Below, one piece after another: positions 16,119 through 23,423 of a stretch of DNA of 28,089 nucleotides. The position numbers were made by a program, and so were the translations under genes. The DNA is from Planctomycetales bacterium (GTDB lineage: Bacteria; Planctomycetota; Planctomycetia; Pirellulales; Thermoguttaceae). The notes under the pieces are model-generated. The model saw only the letters and a list, made by a program, of their open reading frames with translations, was not told the origin of the DNA and did no database searches. The stretch spans positions 1-28,089 of the forward strand of contig SKOZ01000068.1 of NCBI GenBank assembly GCA_007119795.1, given 5' to 3'. Numbering within the stretch: the stretch's first letter is position 1; each line of letters starts with the position of its first letter.

Positions 16119-16577
16119 ATGGAGCGGTTCGCCGAGCATGGGGCGGAGTTCGTCCACGAAATCGTGGACGTCTTTGAACTGGCGGTAGACGCTGGCAAAA
16201 CGGACGAAGGCCACCTCATCCAACTTGCGGAGGTGGCCCATTACCAGTTCGCCCAGCAGGCGGCTCTCCACCTCGCTCTCGAAGCGGCTCTCCAGGTGGT
16301 TCTCCACCGCCCGCACGATGGCGCTGATCTGGTCCACACTGATGGGCCGCTTCCAGCACGCCTTTTCCAAACCCTGACGGATCTTCTCGCGATCGAAGGG
16401 GACCCGCGTGCCGTCCTTCTTGACGACCTTCAAGTGCGACCTTTCCACCCGCTCGAACGTGGTGTAGCGCCGCTTGCAGGACATGCACTGGCGGCGGCGG
16501 CGGATGGCATGGCCGTCTTCTGCCGCACGCGAGTTGATCACGCGATCGTTATCGAATTCGCAGAACGGGCATTTCAT
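16107..16577 (-). CDS. nrdR: Transcriptional repressor NrdR
   Basis: A 156-residue protein of standard NrdR length. The N-terminal zinc ribbon has CPFC at 3-6 and CMSCKRRYTTFE at about 31-42. The ATP-cone domain follows from about residue 46 (LKVVKKDGTRVPFDREKIRQ). NrdR senses ATP/dATP and represses ribonucleotide reductase genes by binding paired NrdR boxes. None of the nrd genes is in the window. ATG 16577 is used because it puts the zinc ribbon at the N-terminus; the upstream in-frame residues are not conserved-looking. The gene converges on rnpB, and its promoter is probably at 16690-16719. Confidence 0.95.
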   Translation of the reverse strand: MKCPFCEFDNDRVINSRAAEDGHAIRRRRQCMSCKRRYTTFERVERSHLKVVKKDGTRVPFDREKIRQGLEKACWKRPISVDQISAIVRAVENHLESRFESEVESRLLGELVMGHLRKLDEVAFVRFASVYRQFKDVHDFVDELRPMLGEPLHPSG

Positions 16578-16689
16578 ACCGGTCGGGGTTCCTGATGGCA
16601 GACGGGGGGAGCCGTGCGGCTTGCGGCAAATCTGCCGGATGCCCGCGTTGCCCATGGGCCCATCCCAAGTCGCAGCTCATGTTATATCC

Positions 16690-16719
16690 GTTATACTCTG
16701 CTTTCCCCTCCGGCGACAG
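16690..16719 (-). promoter_or_regulatory. Likely promoter for nrdR
   Basis: On the minus strand CTGTCG (16719-16714) and TATAAC (16695-16690) are 18 bases apart, and a second TATAAC lies at 16686-16681. The leader to ATG 16577 would be about 105 bases. The -35 match is weak. The rest of 16578-16918 holds the plus-strand promoter at 16845 and a tandem repeat, and nothing else I can identify. Confidence 0.4.
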
Positions 16720-16844
16720 CGTCCGGGGAGGGGAACCGCGACGGGGTGGAGAATCGGCCGACAGGGGGCGGGGGACATCGCGAGCCGGCCAGGGCCCTCC
16801 TGCCGCATCGCCGCGTCGTGCTCCCCATCCAGCCGGCGGTCCCC

Positions 16845-16850
16845 TATAAT
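16845..16850 (+). promoter_or_regulatory. Perfect -10 box TATAAT for the PH-domain gene
   Basis: TATAAT stands in very GC-rich sequence 69 bases before ATG 16919. No good -35 hexamer is present at 17 bases upstream (TCCCCA), so it may need an activator or an extended contact. Confidence 0.45.
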
Positions 16851-16863
16851 ACGGGCCGCCTTT

Positions 16864-16892
16864 CGACGAACAACAGACGAACACAGACGAAC
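16864..16892 (+). repeat. Tandem ACAGACGAAC repeat in the leader of the PH-domain gene
   Basis: ACAGACGAAC is repeated exactly at 16873-16882 and 16883-16892, preceded by the related CGACGAAC at 16864-16871. It lies between the TATAAT box and the ribosome site, so it should be in the untranslated leader. Confidence 0.6.
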
Positions 16893-16918
16893 GACGACGG
16901 GTCCAAAGGAGTATCGAA

Positions 16919-17620
16919 ATGAAATGTCCGGGCTGTGGTGAGGATGTCCTCGAGACGTCGGTCTATTGCCATCGCTGCGGGGCCCGGGTGGACCAGCAGA
17001 GGCCTCCTTCGAGCGAACCGCAGGAAGAAAACCGGTCCGCCGCCCCCGAAACGCCCGCGGAGCGGCCTCCCAACCCCCTTTCCCCCCAAGACCGAATGCA
17101 CAAGGCGGCCGCGGGGCGACAGGGTCTTGCCGACGAGCCCGAGGAGGAGCTCTGGAGAGGACAATTCTCCAGCAAGGCCATGTTCGGCTCCTGGGTTCTC
17201 TGCGGAGTGGTCACGGTGGCCCTGCTCGTCGTCGGTGCCATCTGGGTCCGCGACGTCAACTACTGGCTCGCCCTGCTCGGACTCATCGCCGCCCTCTGGA
17301 TCTACCACCTCCTGCTGCTGTACTACCGGCAGTTGAGCATCCGCTACCGCCTCACCAATCATCGCTTCATTCATGAGAAGGGCGTCCTGCGGAAGGTGAC
17401 CGACCGCATCGAGGTCATCGAGATGGAAGACGTGACCTTCGAGCAGGGCCCCTTCGAGCGGCTGACGGGAGTGGGCACCATCCACGTCGTCTCCAGCGAC
17501 CGCTCCCACCCGGAACTCACGGTTCGCGGCATCGAAGACGTGCGCCACGTCGCCGGCCTGCTCGATACCGCCCGTCGCCAGGAGCGGGTCCGCCGCGGAC
17601 TGCACATCCAGTCGTACTGA
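16919..17620 (+). CDS. Membrane protein with N-terminal zinc ribbon and bacterial PH domain
   Basis: A 233-residue protein with three parts. Residues 3-20 form a zinc ribbon (CPGC at 3-6 and CHRC at 17-20). A Pro/Glu-rich linker runs to about 85. Two membrane helices (about 90-111 and 116-137) form a hairpin. From about 140 a bPH2/YdbS-type PH domain follows: YRLTNHRFIHEKGVLRK, then RIEVIEMEDVTFEQGPFERL and VGTIHVVSSD. YdbS-type proteins are membrane-anchored and of uncertain role. The start is firm: AAAGGAG lies eight bases before the ATG. The gene is alone, between nrdR on the other strand and the kds operon, with a TATAAT box upstream. Confidence 0.85.
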   Translation: MKCPGCGEDVLETSVYCHRCGARVDQQRPPSSEPQEENRSAAPETPAERPPNPLSPQDRMHKAAAGRQGLADEPEEELWRGQFSSKAMFGSWVLCGVVTVALLVVGAIWVRDVNYWLALLGLIAALWIYHLLLLYYRQLSIRYRLTNHRFIHEKGVLRKVTDRIEVIEMEDVTFEQGPFERLTGVGTIHVVSSDRSHPELTVRGIEDVRHVAGLLDTARRQERVRRGLHIQSY

Positions 17621-17659
17621 GTATTCCCGCGCCCCCCTTATTTGACGGGTGGTTTCGCG

Positions 17660-17688
17660 TTGCTGCATTCCCCCCTCCCCGCTACAAT
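17660..17688 (+). promoter_or_regulatory. Sigma-70-type promoter for the kdsD operon
   Basis: TTGCTG (17660-17665) and TACAAT (17683-17688) have a 17-base spacer. The predicted start near 17695 gives an unusually long leader of about 170 bases before ATG 17864. No known riboswitch or stable fold was recognised in it. Confidence 0.55.
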
Positions 17689-17863
17689 CCCTCTACCGGT
17701 GGCTGTGGTGATCAGTGGTTGTAGGGCCCCGCCGCCCCACAATGCCCCCAGACCGCCCAGACTCCCGGTCGTCAACCCGGGGCCGGACATTCCATGCCCG
17801 CGGACAGGGAAGTCCGGAGCACCGTTCCCCCAGAACCACCACCCCCGTGTCAAGGAAGACGCG

Positions 17864-18979
17864 ATGAGCACAGGAGCCGCAAAGGCGCCGGATCGCCTGA
17901 CGAGCTTCGAGCAACTCCGTTTGGGTCGGCACGTTCTCGACCATGAAGCGGCGGCCCTCGGGCGACTGGCATGCCGGCTGGATGCGAGTTTCTGCCGGGC
18001 CGTCGAGCGGATCCACGGCTGCCGCGGGAGCGTGATCGTCGCCGGGATGGGCAAGGCGGGACTGGTCGGCCAGAAGATCATGGCAACCCTGGCGTCCACG
18101 GGGACGCGCGCCCACTGGCTGCACCCCGCAGAGGCGGTTCACGGCGACCTGGGGCGCCTGCACCGCGACGACCTCGTGCTCCTGCTCTCCCACAGCGGCG
18201 AAACCGAAGAGATCGTCCGCCTCCTGCCCGTCCTGGCAGACATGGCCGTGCCGATCGTCGCCTTGACTGCCTCGGCAGGGAGCACTCTGGGGCGGGCGGC
18301 GGCGGTGACCGTCGCCCTCGGACCTCTTGAAGAGGCCGATCCCATGCGGTTGGCTCCCAGCACGAGCACCACGGCCATGCTCGCCGTCGGCGACGCCCTG
18401 GCGCTGGTCGTCAGCCGCATGCGGGGTTTCGGCCCGCACGACTTCGCCCGCTTCCATCCCGCCGGGAGCTTGGGGAGGCGGCTGCTGCGGGTGGAACACT
18501 TGATGCGCGGCTTGGCGCAATGCCGCGTCGCCGATCGGTCGTGCACCGTCCGGGAGGTCTTCGCCGGGGTGAGCCGTCCCGGGCGGCGGACGGGAGCCAT
18601 CATGCTCGTCGACACCGAGGGCGCTTTGTGCGGCATCTTCACCGACAGCGACCTGGCGCGGCTTTTCGAGCGGCGCTGCGATGCCGCACTCGACCGGCCG
18701 ATCGGCGAAGTGATGACTCCGGCCCCCCTGGCCGTCCCCTTGGGGACGATGGCCGCCGATGCCGTGACCCTGATGGCCGCCCGGAAGATCAGCGAGCTGC
18801 CCGTGGTCGATCCGGCGAGGCGGCCTGCCGGACTGATCGACGTCACCGACGTGGTAGCCGTATTCCCTGACGAGGCGCCGGCCGAGCCGTCATTACCGGA
18901 AGAATCGAACTCCGCAGCCGCGGCCGATGCCGGGTATTGCCGACTCTTTGCCGAACCGCCTCCCCGCGAGACGGCGTAA
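17864..18979 (+). CDS. kdsD: Arabinose-5-phosphate isomerase (SIS domain plus two CBS domains)
   Basis: A 371-residue KpsF/GutQ/KdsD-type enzyme that converts ribulose-5-phosphate to arabinose-5-phosphate, the first step of Kdo synthesis for lipopolysaccharide. The N-terminal SIS domain (about 45-190) keeps the family segments: VAGMGKAGLVGQKIMATLAS, HPAEAVHGDLG with its active-site histidine, LSHSGETEEIVRLLP and APSTSTTAMLAVGDALA, then FHPAGSLGRRLL. Two CBS domains follow at about 215-340 (GIFTDSDLARLF, then SELPVVDPARRPAGLIDVTD). ATG 17864 is firm, with AAGGAAG at 17852-17858. It is followed after 27 bases by kdsC and then by an OstA/LptC-like gene, which is strong context for Kdo synthesis rather than sugar-alcohol use. 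About 30 extra C-terminal residues are unlike the family core. Confidence 0.92.
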   Translation: MSTGAAKAPDRLTSFEQLRLGRHVLDHEAAALGRLACRLDASFCRAVERIHGCRGSVIVAGMGKAGLVGQKIMATLASTGTRAHWLHPAEAVHGDLGRLHRDDLVLLLSHSGETEEIVRLLPVLADMAVPIVALTASAGSTLGRAAAVTVALGPLEEADPMRLAPSTSTTAMLAVGDALALVVSRMRGFGPHDFARFHPAGSLGRRLLRVEHLMRGLAQCRVADRSCTVREVFAGVSRPGRRTGAIMLVDTEGALCGIFTDSDLARLFERRCDAALDRPIGEVMTPAPLAVPLGTMAADAVTLMAARKISELPVVDPARRPAGLIDVTDVVAVFPDEAPAEPSLPEESNSAAAADAGYCRLFAEPPPRETA

Positions 18980-19006
18980 TTCTCTTCGCTCTGGAGGGCC
19001 CTCGCC

Positions 19007-19528
19007 ATGAACCTCGACCAGCGGTGCGAAGCGGTGGAGATCATCCTCTCCGACGTCGACGGCGTGCTCACGGACGGGCGGCTGGTCTTCGATAACCAGG
19101 GGATCGAAACGAAACAGTTCCACGTCCGCGACGGCCTGGGCATCCGCCTCTGGCAAAAGGCCGGCTACCCCTTCGGGCTGGTCACGGTCCGCAGTTCGCA
19201 GATCGTCCGCAGCCGGGCCGCGGAGCTCGATATCGACATCGTCCGCCAGGGGGCCGACGACAAGCTCAGCACCGTCCAGCAGATTCTCGATGAGGTGGGG
19301 CTCGGTCTCGCCCAGGCCTGCTATCTTGGCGACGATTTGCCCGACGTGCCCGTGATCCGCGCCGTGGGGCTCGGCGTAGCAGTAGCCGATGCCCCCGACG
19401 AGGTCCGTGCCGCCGCCGCCTACGTGACCCGCGCCCCGGGGGGGCGGGGAGCTGCCCGCGAAACCATCGAGCTGATCCTCATGGCCCAACGTCGTTGGAG
19501 CGACCTGATCCAGCCCTATCTGACCTGA
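19007..19528 (+). CDS. kdsC: 3-deoxy-D-manno-octulosonate 8-phosphate phosphatase
   Basis: A 173-residue HAD-superfamily enzyme of normal KdsC length, which removes phosphate from Kdo-8-phosphate. HAD motif I is SDVDGVLTDG (about 14-23) with both catalytic aspartates, followed by FHVRDGLGIRLWQKAG, and motif IV is YLGDDLPDVPV near 106-116. The motif II segment reads LVTVRSSQIV where KdsC proteins usually have an ITGR-S sequence, so the glycine is valine here. The start has GGAGGG at about 18993-18998. It lies 27 bases behind kdsD, so the two form an operon. Kdo synthesis also needs KdsA and KdsB, which are not in this window. Confidence 0.92.
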   Translation: MNLDQRCEAVEIILSDVDGVLTDGRLVFDNQGIETKQFHVRDGLGIRLWQKAGYPFGLVTVRSSQIVRSRAAELDIDIVRQGADDKLSTVQQILDEVGLGLAQACYLGDDLPDVPVIRAVGLGVAVADAPDEVRAAAAYVTRAPGGRGAARETIELILMAQRRWSDLIQPYLT

Positions 19529-19588
19529 CCGGGCAATCCTCGATCGCTACGTGAACCGCAAAGGGTCCTAACCCTCACGATGCGAACA

Positions 19589-19610
19589 TCTTGCGGCTCC
19601 CCGCAACAAG
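19589..19610 (+). terminator. Hairpin after kdsC
   Basis: TTGCGG-CTCC-CCGCAA (19591-19606) is a perfect six-base stem with a four-base loop, extended by flanking CT/AG pairs with one bulge. It lies about 60 bases beyond the kdsC stop with no T-run, so termination is uncertain. Confidence 0.3.
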
Positions 19611-19639
19611 AGGGATCAAAGAGGAAAGAATGACGATGG

Positions 19640-19671
19640 AAAAAGAGGGGAATGAAGCCTTCATTCCCCTC
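19640..19671 (-). terminator. Strong intrinsic terminator facing minus strand
   Basis: GAGGGGAATGAA (19645-19656) and TTCATTCCCCTC (19660-19671) form a perfect 12-base stem with a three-base loop. The A-run at 19640-19644 gives TTTTT directly after the stem on the minus strand. No minus-strand gene ends here, so it may stop antisense transcripts. On the plus strand it would lack a T-run. Confidence 0.6.
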
Positions 19672-19742
19672 GCTGCCTCGGCTGTCTCCCGTGAACGGCA
19701 GTTCGGCCGGACGAGCCACTCCAACAAACCACGCATCCGGTG

Positions 19743-22700
19743 ATGGCGTCGGTCCCTTCACAACGAGCCCTCCCCCGCACCCTGCCGGCCACGGCCCGGA
19801 GGTTGCTGCGCACCGGCGTCGGCGGCCGGACGGCCAGGTTCGTCATCAGCCTGGGAGCCATGCTCCTGGTCTACTGGACATATGCCATCCTCGTCGTCCC
19901 CCGGGTGGAGCCTTCCGTCGATCTCAGCGCTCGTGCCGGCCCCACGGCAGAACAACTCGCCGGAGCCAAGGGGACTGTCGATCGCCGGCTGGCCGATTTG
20001 GCGGTGCTCTTCCCCGCCGACTCCTGGGAGCTGGGGAACCCCAAGATCCTCGAGAGCGAGCGGTTCACGCTTCTCTTGCGGGACTACGAGAATCTCGGCG
20101 ACGGGCGGGTGCGCATCTTTCCCTGCACATTGATCCTCGCGCCCGAGGCCGCTGCCGGCGACCGCCGAGAAGCGCTTCGCCGCGCCATCGTGCTCCAGGC
20201 GCCGCAGGGGGCCCTGCTGCGGTTTGACGGGCCGCTCGATCTGCGTCGCGGCAAGATCGGCCGCCTCCAGGGCGGTCAGCTCCTGGGAGCGATCACCATC
20301 CACGGGTCGGGCCGCTCCGACGACCGCGAGGACAGTCTCCTCATCCGGTCGCGCGACGTACAACTGAGCGAGCAGCAGGCCTGGACGCCTCACCCCGTGG
20401 AATTTCGGTTCGGTCCCCATTTCGGCCGCGGCCGCGAACTGCTCATCCAGTTCGCTGCCGCCGAGGACGGCGGTGGCCCAGCAGGTCCCATCGGCGGCCC
20501 CAACGTAGGGGGCATCGAGTCACTCGAGGTCCGCCACCTCGATATCCTCCGCCTCGAGTTTCCCGCTGAGACCGTGGCCTCCTTCGGCGAGCCGGACGGC
20601 GCCCCGCCCCCCTCGGCGGAGAGTAGTGCCCCTTCCTCCCACGAGCGGGTCAGTGTGGAAATCACCTGCCGGGGGCCCTTCCGCTTCGATCTTTCCGAGC
20701 GGGTGGCCACCTTCGAGGACCGCGTCGACGTCCTCCGCGCCTACCCGGAGGGCCCCAGCGACCAGCTCCAGTGCGAGCTCCTCGCCGTCCATTTCGCCAC
20801 GGGAGCCGACGCCGACTCCGCGAACTCCGGCTCCGGTTTTCCCGCGCTGAGCCCGGAGCGTTTCGAAGCCCGCGGCAACCCCGTGCAGATCCACGCCCCG
20901 CGCGAGGAGGTGGCGGCCCGGGGGCAGCGTCTGGAGTACGACCTCCCCACCGGACGCATCCGCCTGGAAGGCACCGAAGAAGTCTTCCTCCGCCAGAGCG
21001 AGAACGAGATCCGGGCAGGGCTCTTGCAGTACGTACCTGTAGAGGATCGCGAGGTGGGCACCGTGGTGGCACGCGGTCCGGGTTGGCTGCGAGGCCGCTT
21101 TGCCGAAGACGATCCACGTTTCGTCGAGGCCCGCTGGGGCGACGAATTGCACGTGCGCCCTCAGGGGGAGGAACACGTCATCTCGCTCTCCGGTGGCAGT
21201 GAACTGCGATTCCGCGAGATCGGAGCCCTCACTGCCGACGAGATCCACTTCTGGCTCCGTCCCTCGGAGCAAGCTGTCGAGGAGGATGAGAGGCCTCAGG
21301 GGGGAGGTCTCGCGCCCGACCGCATGATGGCGCGTCGGGAGGTTCGCCTCGAATCGCAGCAACTCTCGGGCAGGGTGGATCATATGGAAGTCTGGTTCGA
21401 AGAGGAGCCGACAGGCGTAAAACGCTGGGAGGCCCAATCGGGCGGGGTGGCTCTGGAAGGACACGACTGGCCTGGTCCGAGCCGGCCAACGCCGCGGCAG
21501 CCGCGGCCAGAGGGCATGATCCCCACGACGATGCGGGTTCCGGCCGACCAGCCGTCAACTCCGGCCGTTTCCTCCGGCAGCCCGCACGACGGACTCCCCG
21601 CTGTGCCGCCGGTGGAGACGGGTACGGAGAGCAGCCCCTGGCGGAGTGGCGGCGACGTCCCGCTGCCGGCGCCGCCCGAGAGTGCGGCTCCGCCGAATGC
21701 GTCGGGAAGGGCGACGGACGGAAAGTCTGCCCAGCGCTTCGAGGTTGCCGGCCGGCTGTTGCAGGCACGGGTCCTGGTCGGCGAAGAGGAGAGCGTGCTT
21801 GCCGAACTGGTGCTCGAAGACGCCGTTCGCTTCCGCGAAATCTCCGGCATTGGCACGGAAGGGCTTCCCCTTCTTGTCGAAGGCGATCGCCTCCACGTCA
21901 CCGATGCACATACTCCTGAAGCAATGGTCGTCGTGGTGGGCACTCCCGCCCGGTTCGAGGGCGGCGAGATGGCCTTGACCGGCCGGACGATCCACCTCGA
22001 CCAGGGCGCCAACCGCTTGTGGGTACCCGGGGCCGGGCAGATGGACCTGACGGCCGACCGCGACTTCGGCGGTCAACCGCTCGAGGAGGCCACCCGCGTC
22101 CGCATCCATTGGCAGGGGGAGATGGACTTCGACGGGCGCACCGTCTGCTTCGAACACCGCGTCCTCGCCACCACCCCCAACCAGCAGGTGCAGACCGAGG
22201 CCCTGGAACTGACCTTTGCCCAGCCGATCCACTTTTCCGACCCCCCCAGCGACCGCCAACATGAACTGATGAAGGTTGCCTGCCGCGGCGGGGTGGTCCT
22301 CGACAGCCGGCTCCTGGACGACTCGGGACAGGTCGCTCTGGAGCGCATGGAGATGGCCGACGCGGTGATTCAGCTCGCCAGCGGAGAGCTCACAGCCGGT
22401 GGTCCGGGTCGGTTGACCCGCGTGGGCCGCGGTTGGATCAACCGTTTTCCCGGCAGTGAGTCGCCGGAGGCGCCGGCGGAGGTCGACGAGGACACCCTCA
22501 GCTACCTCGCCGTTCGATTTCAGCGGTCTCTCACGGGCAATATCCACCGCCGGCAGATGACCTTCGAAAACCAGGTCGTCGCTGTCTACGGGCCGGTCTC
22601 CGATTGGGACGAGCACCTCAACGAGCGCAACCCCGATGCCCTGGGGCCCCAAGGGGTGATCCTCACCTGCAACCGCCTCACGGTGGCGGAGATGCCTGTT

Positions 22701-22994
22701 GCCGGCGCCACCGAGCCGGCTCTGGAGATGTGGGCCGAGGGGAATGCCCGCGTCGAGGGGCAGACTTTCACCGCCTGGGCACTCCAATTGCGCTACGCGC
22801 AGAACAAGGATCAACTGGTCCTCGAGGGTGATAACCGCACCGATGCCGAGCTCTACTACCAGCGTTTCATCGGTGCGCCTCAGGAACGCGTGGTCGCCCG
22901 CCGCATCGTCTATCGTCCCTCGCGCCTCCGAGTCGAGGACGGTCGCCTCCTCGAAATCCCCCAGTTCACCGGGACGGGGGCCTGGCCGAACTGA
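19743..22994 (+). CDS. Very long OstA/LptC-like membrane-anchored protein
   Basis: A 1083-residue protein with one membrane helix near the N-terminus (about 33-52, FVISLGAMLLVYWTYAILVV) and a large periplasmic part. The periplasmic part contains OstA/LptA-type beta-strand repeats; examples near 375-425 (ARGQRLEYDLPTGRIRLEG, then EVFLRQSENEIRAG) and near 938-980 (MTFENQVVAVYGPV, then GVILTCNRLTV). A Pro/Ser-rich linker at about 572-664 splits the two halves. In the Lpt system, LptC is the anchored partner that hands lipopolysaccharide to LptA; this protein looks like a fused or expanded form. Its position behind kdsD and kdsC supports that. No LptB, LptF or LptG is adjacent. The start has no good ribosome site; GTG 19740 is an alternative. 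Confidence 0.75.
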   Translation: MASVPSQRALPRTLPATARRLLRTGVGGRTARFVISLGAMLLVYWTYAILVVPRVEPSVDLSARAGPTAEQLAGAKGTVDRRLADLAVLFPADSWELGNPKILESERFTLLLRDYENLGDGRVRIFPCTLILAPEAAAGDRREALRRAIVLQAPQGALLRFDGPLDLRRGKIGRLQGGQLLGAITIHGSGRSDDREDSLLIRSRDVQLSEQQAWTPHPVEFRFGPHFGRGRELLIQFAAAEDGGGPAGPIGGPNVGGIESLEVRHLDILRLEFPAETVASFGEPDGAPPPSAESSAPSSHERVSVEITCRGPFRFDLSERVATFEDRVDVLRAYPEGPSDQLQCELLAVHFATGADADSANSGSGFPALSPERFEARGNPVQIHAPREEVAARGQRLEYDLPTGRIRLEGTEEVFLRQSENEIRAGLLQYVPVEDREVGTVVARGPGWLRGRFAEDDPRFVEARWGDELHVRPQGEEHVISLSGGSELRFREIGALTADEIHFWLRPSEQAVEEDERPQGGGLAPDRMMARREVRLESQQLSGRVDHMEVWFEEEPTGVKRWEAQSGGVALEGHDWPGPSRPTPRQPRPEGMIPTTMRVPADQPSTPAVSSGSPHDGLPAVPPVETGTESSPWRSGGDVPLPAPPESAAPPNASGRATDGKSAQRFEVAGRLLQARVLVGEEESVLAELVLEDAVRFREISGIGTEGLPLLVEGDRLHVTDAHTPEAMVVVVGTPARFEGGEMALTGRTIHLDQGANRLWVPGAGQMDLTADRDFGGQPLEEATRVRIHWQGEMDFDGRTVCFEHRVLATTPNQQVQTEALELTFAQPIHFSDPPSDRQHELMKVACRGGVVLDSRLLDDSGQVALERMEMADAVIQLASGELTAGGPGRLTRVGRGWINRFPGSESPEAPAEVDEDTLSYLAVRFQRSLTGNIHRRQMTFENQVVAVYGPVSDWDEHLNERNPDALGPQGVILTCNRLTVAEMPVAGATEPALEMWAEGNARVEGQTFTAWALQLRYAQNKDQLVLEGDNRTDAELYYQRFIGAPQERVVARRIVYRPSRLRVEDGRLLEIPQFTGTGAWPN

Positions 22995-23423
22995 TCCCGG
23001 GGTTCCGCCGGGCCGTCGCCGTCCCGACTACCTATCGGACACCTCTTCTCGGTAGGCGGCACAGGCCCTCTGCCGTGCGTGGTCGGGAAAACGCCTTCGA
23101 ACCCAGAGGTTTCTCCTGCGCTAACCCCCTCCCTTTGGGGCGACTTGCGAGACGCCGCACCGCACAGGCGCCTCTGCGGCGTACTCTTTCCCATCCCTCT
23201 GGTCGAGCAGGAGGGGGAACCCAGGACCCCGGGAGAAGGAGGGGGGCCTCGGCGAGGCTGGGAGCCGGCGAGGCCGTGCCCCGCTCCCCTTCGGCCCAAG
23301 GGCGGGGCGCCCAGGCTGCCCCCTGCCACTGGATGTGCTAGACTGTTTCTCGGTACGGGTTTGGGGGGGCGCCGCGGGCGGGCCGCTGCGGCAGAGAGGC
23401 GAGGACGAGGACGACACCATCCG
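22995..23423. other. 429-base intergenic region before the UbiD gene
   Basis: No convincing gene. It holds a hairpin at 23152-23182 and a possible promoter for the UbiD gene: CTGCCC and TAGACT, the latter near 23338, about 17 bases apart. The in-frame extension upstream of 23424 is Gly/Arg/Pro-rich and not protein-like. Confidence 0.45.
23152..23190 (+). terminator. Possible terminator after the OstA/LptC-like gene
   Basis: ACGCCGCA (23152-23159) and TGCGGCGT (23175-23182) form a perfect eight-base stem with a 15-base loop, followed by ACTCTTTCCC. It lies about 160 bases after the stop. The T-run is weak. Confidence 0.35.

Noticed and set aside
17689..17863. Riboswitch in the long kdsD leader
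   Set aside because: The leader is GC-rich but matches no known riboswitch consensus that I can recognise, and no terminator-like fold with a T-run is present.
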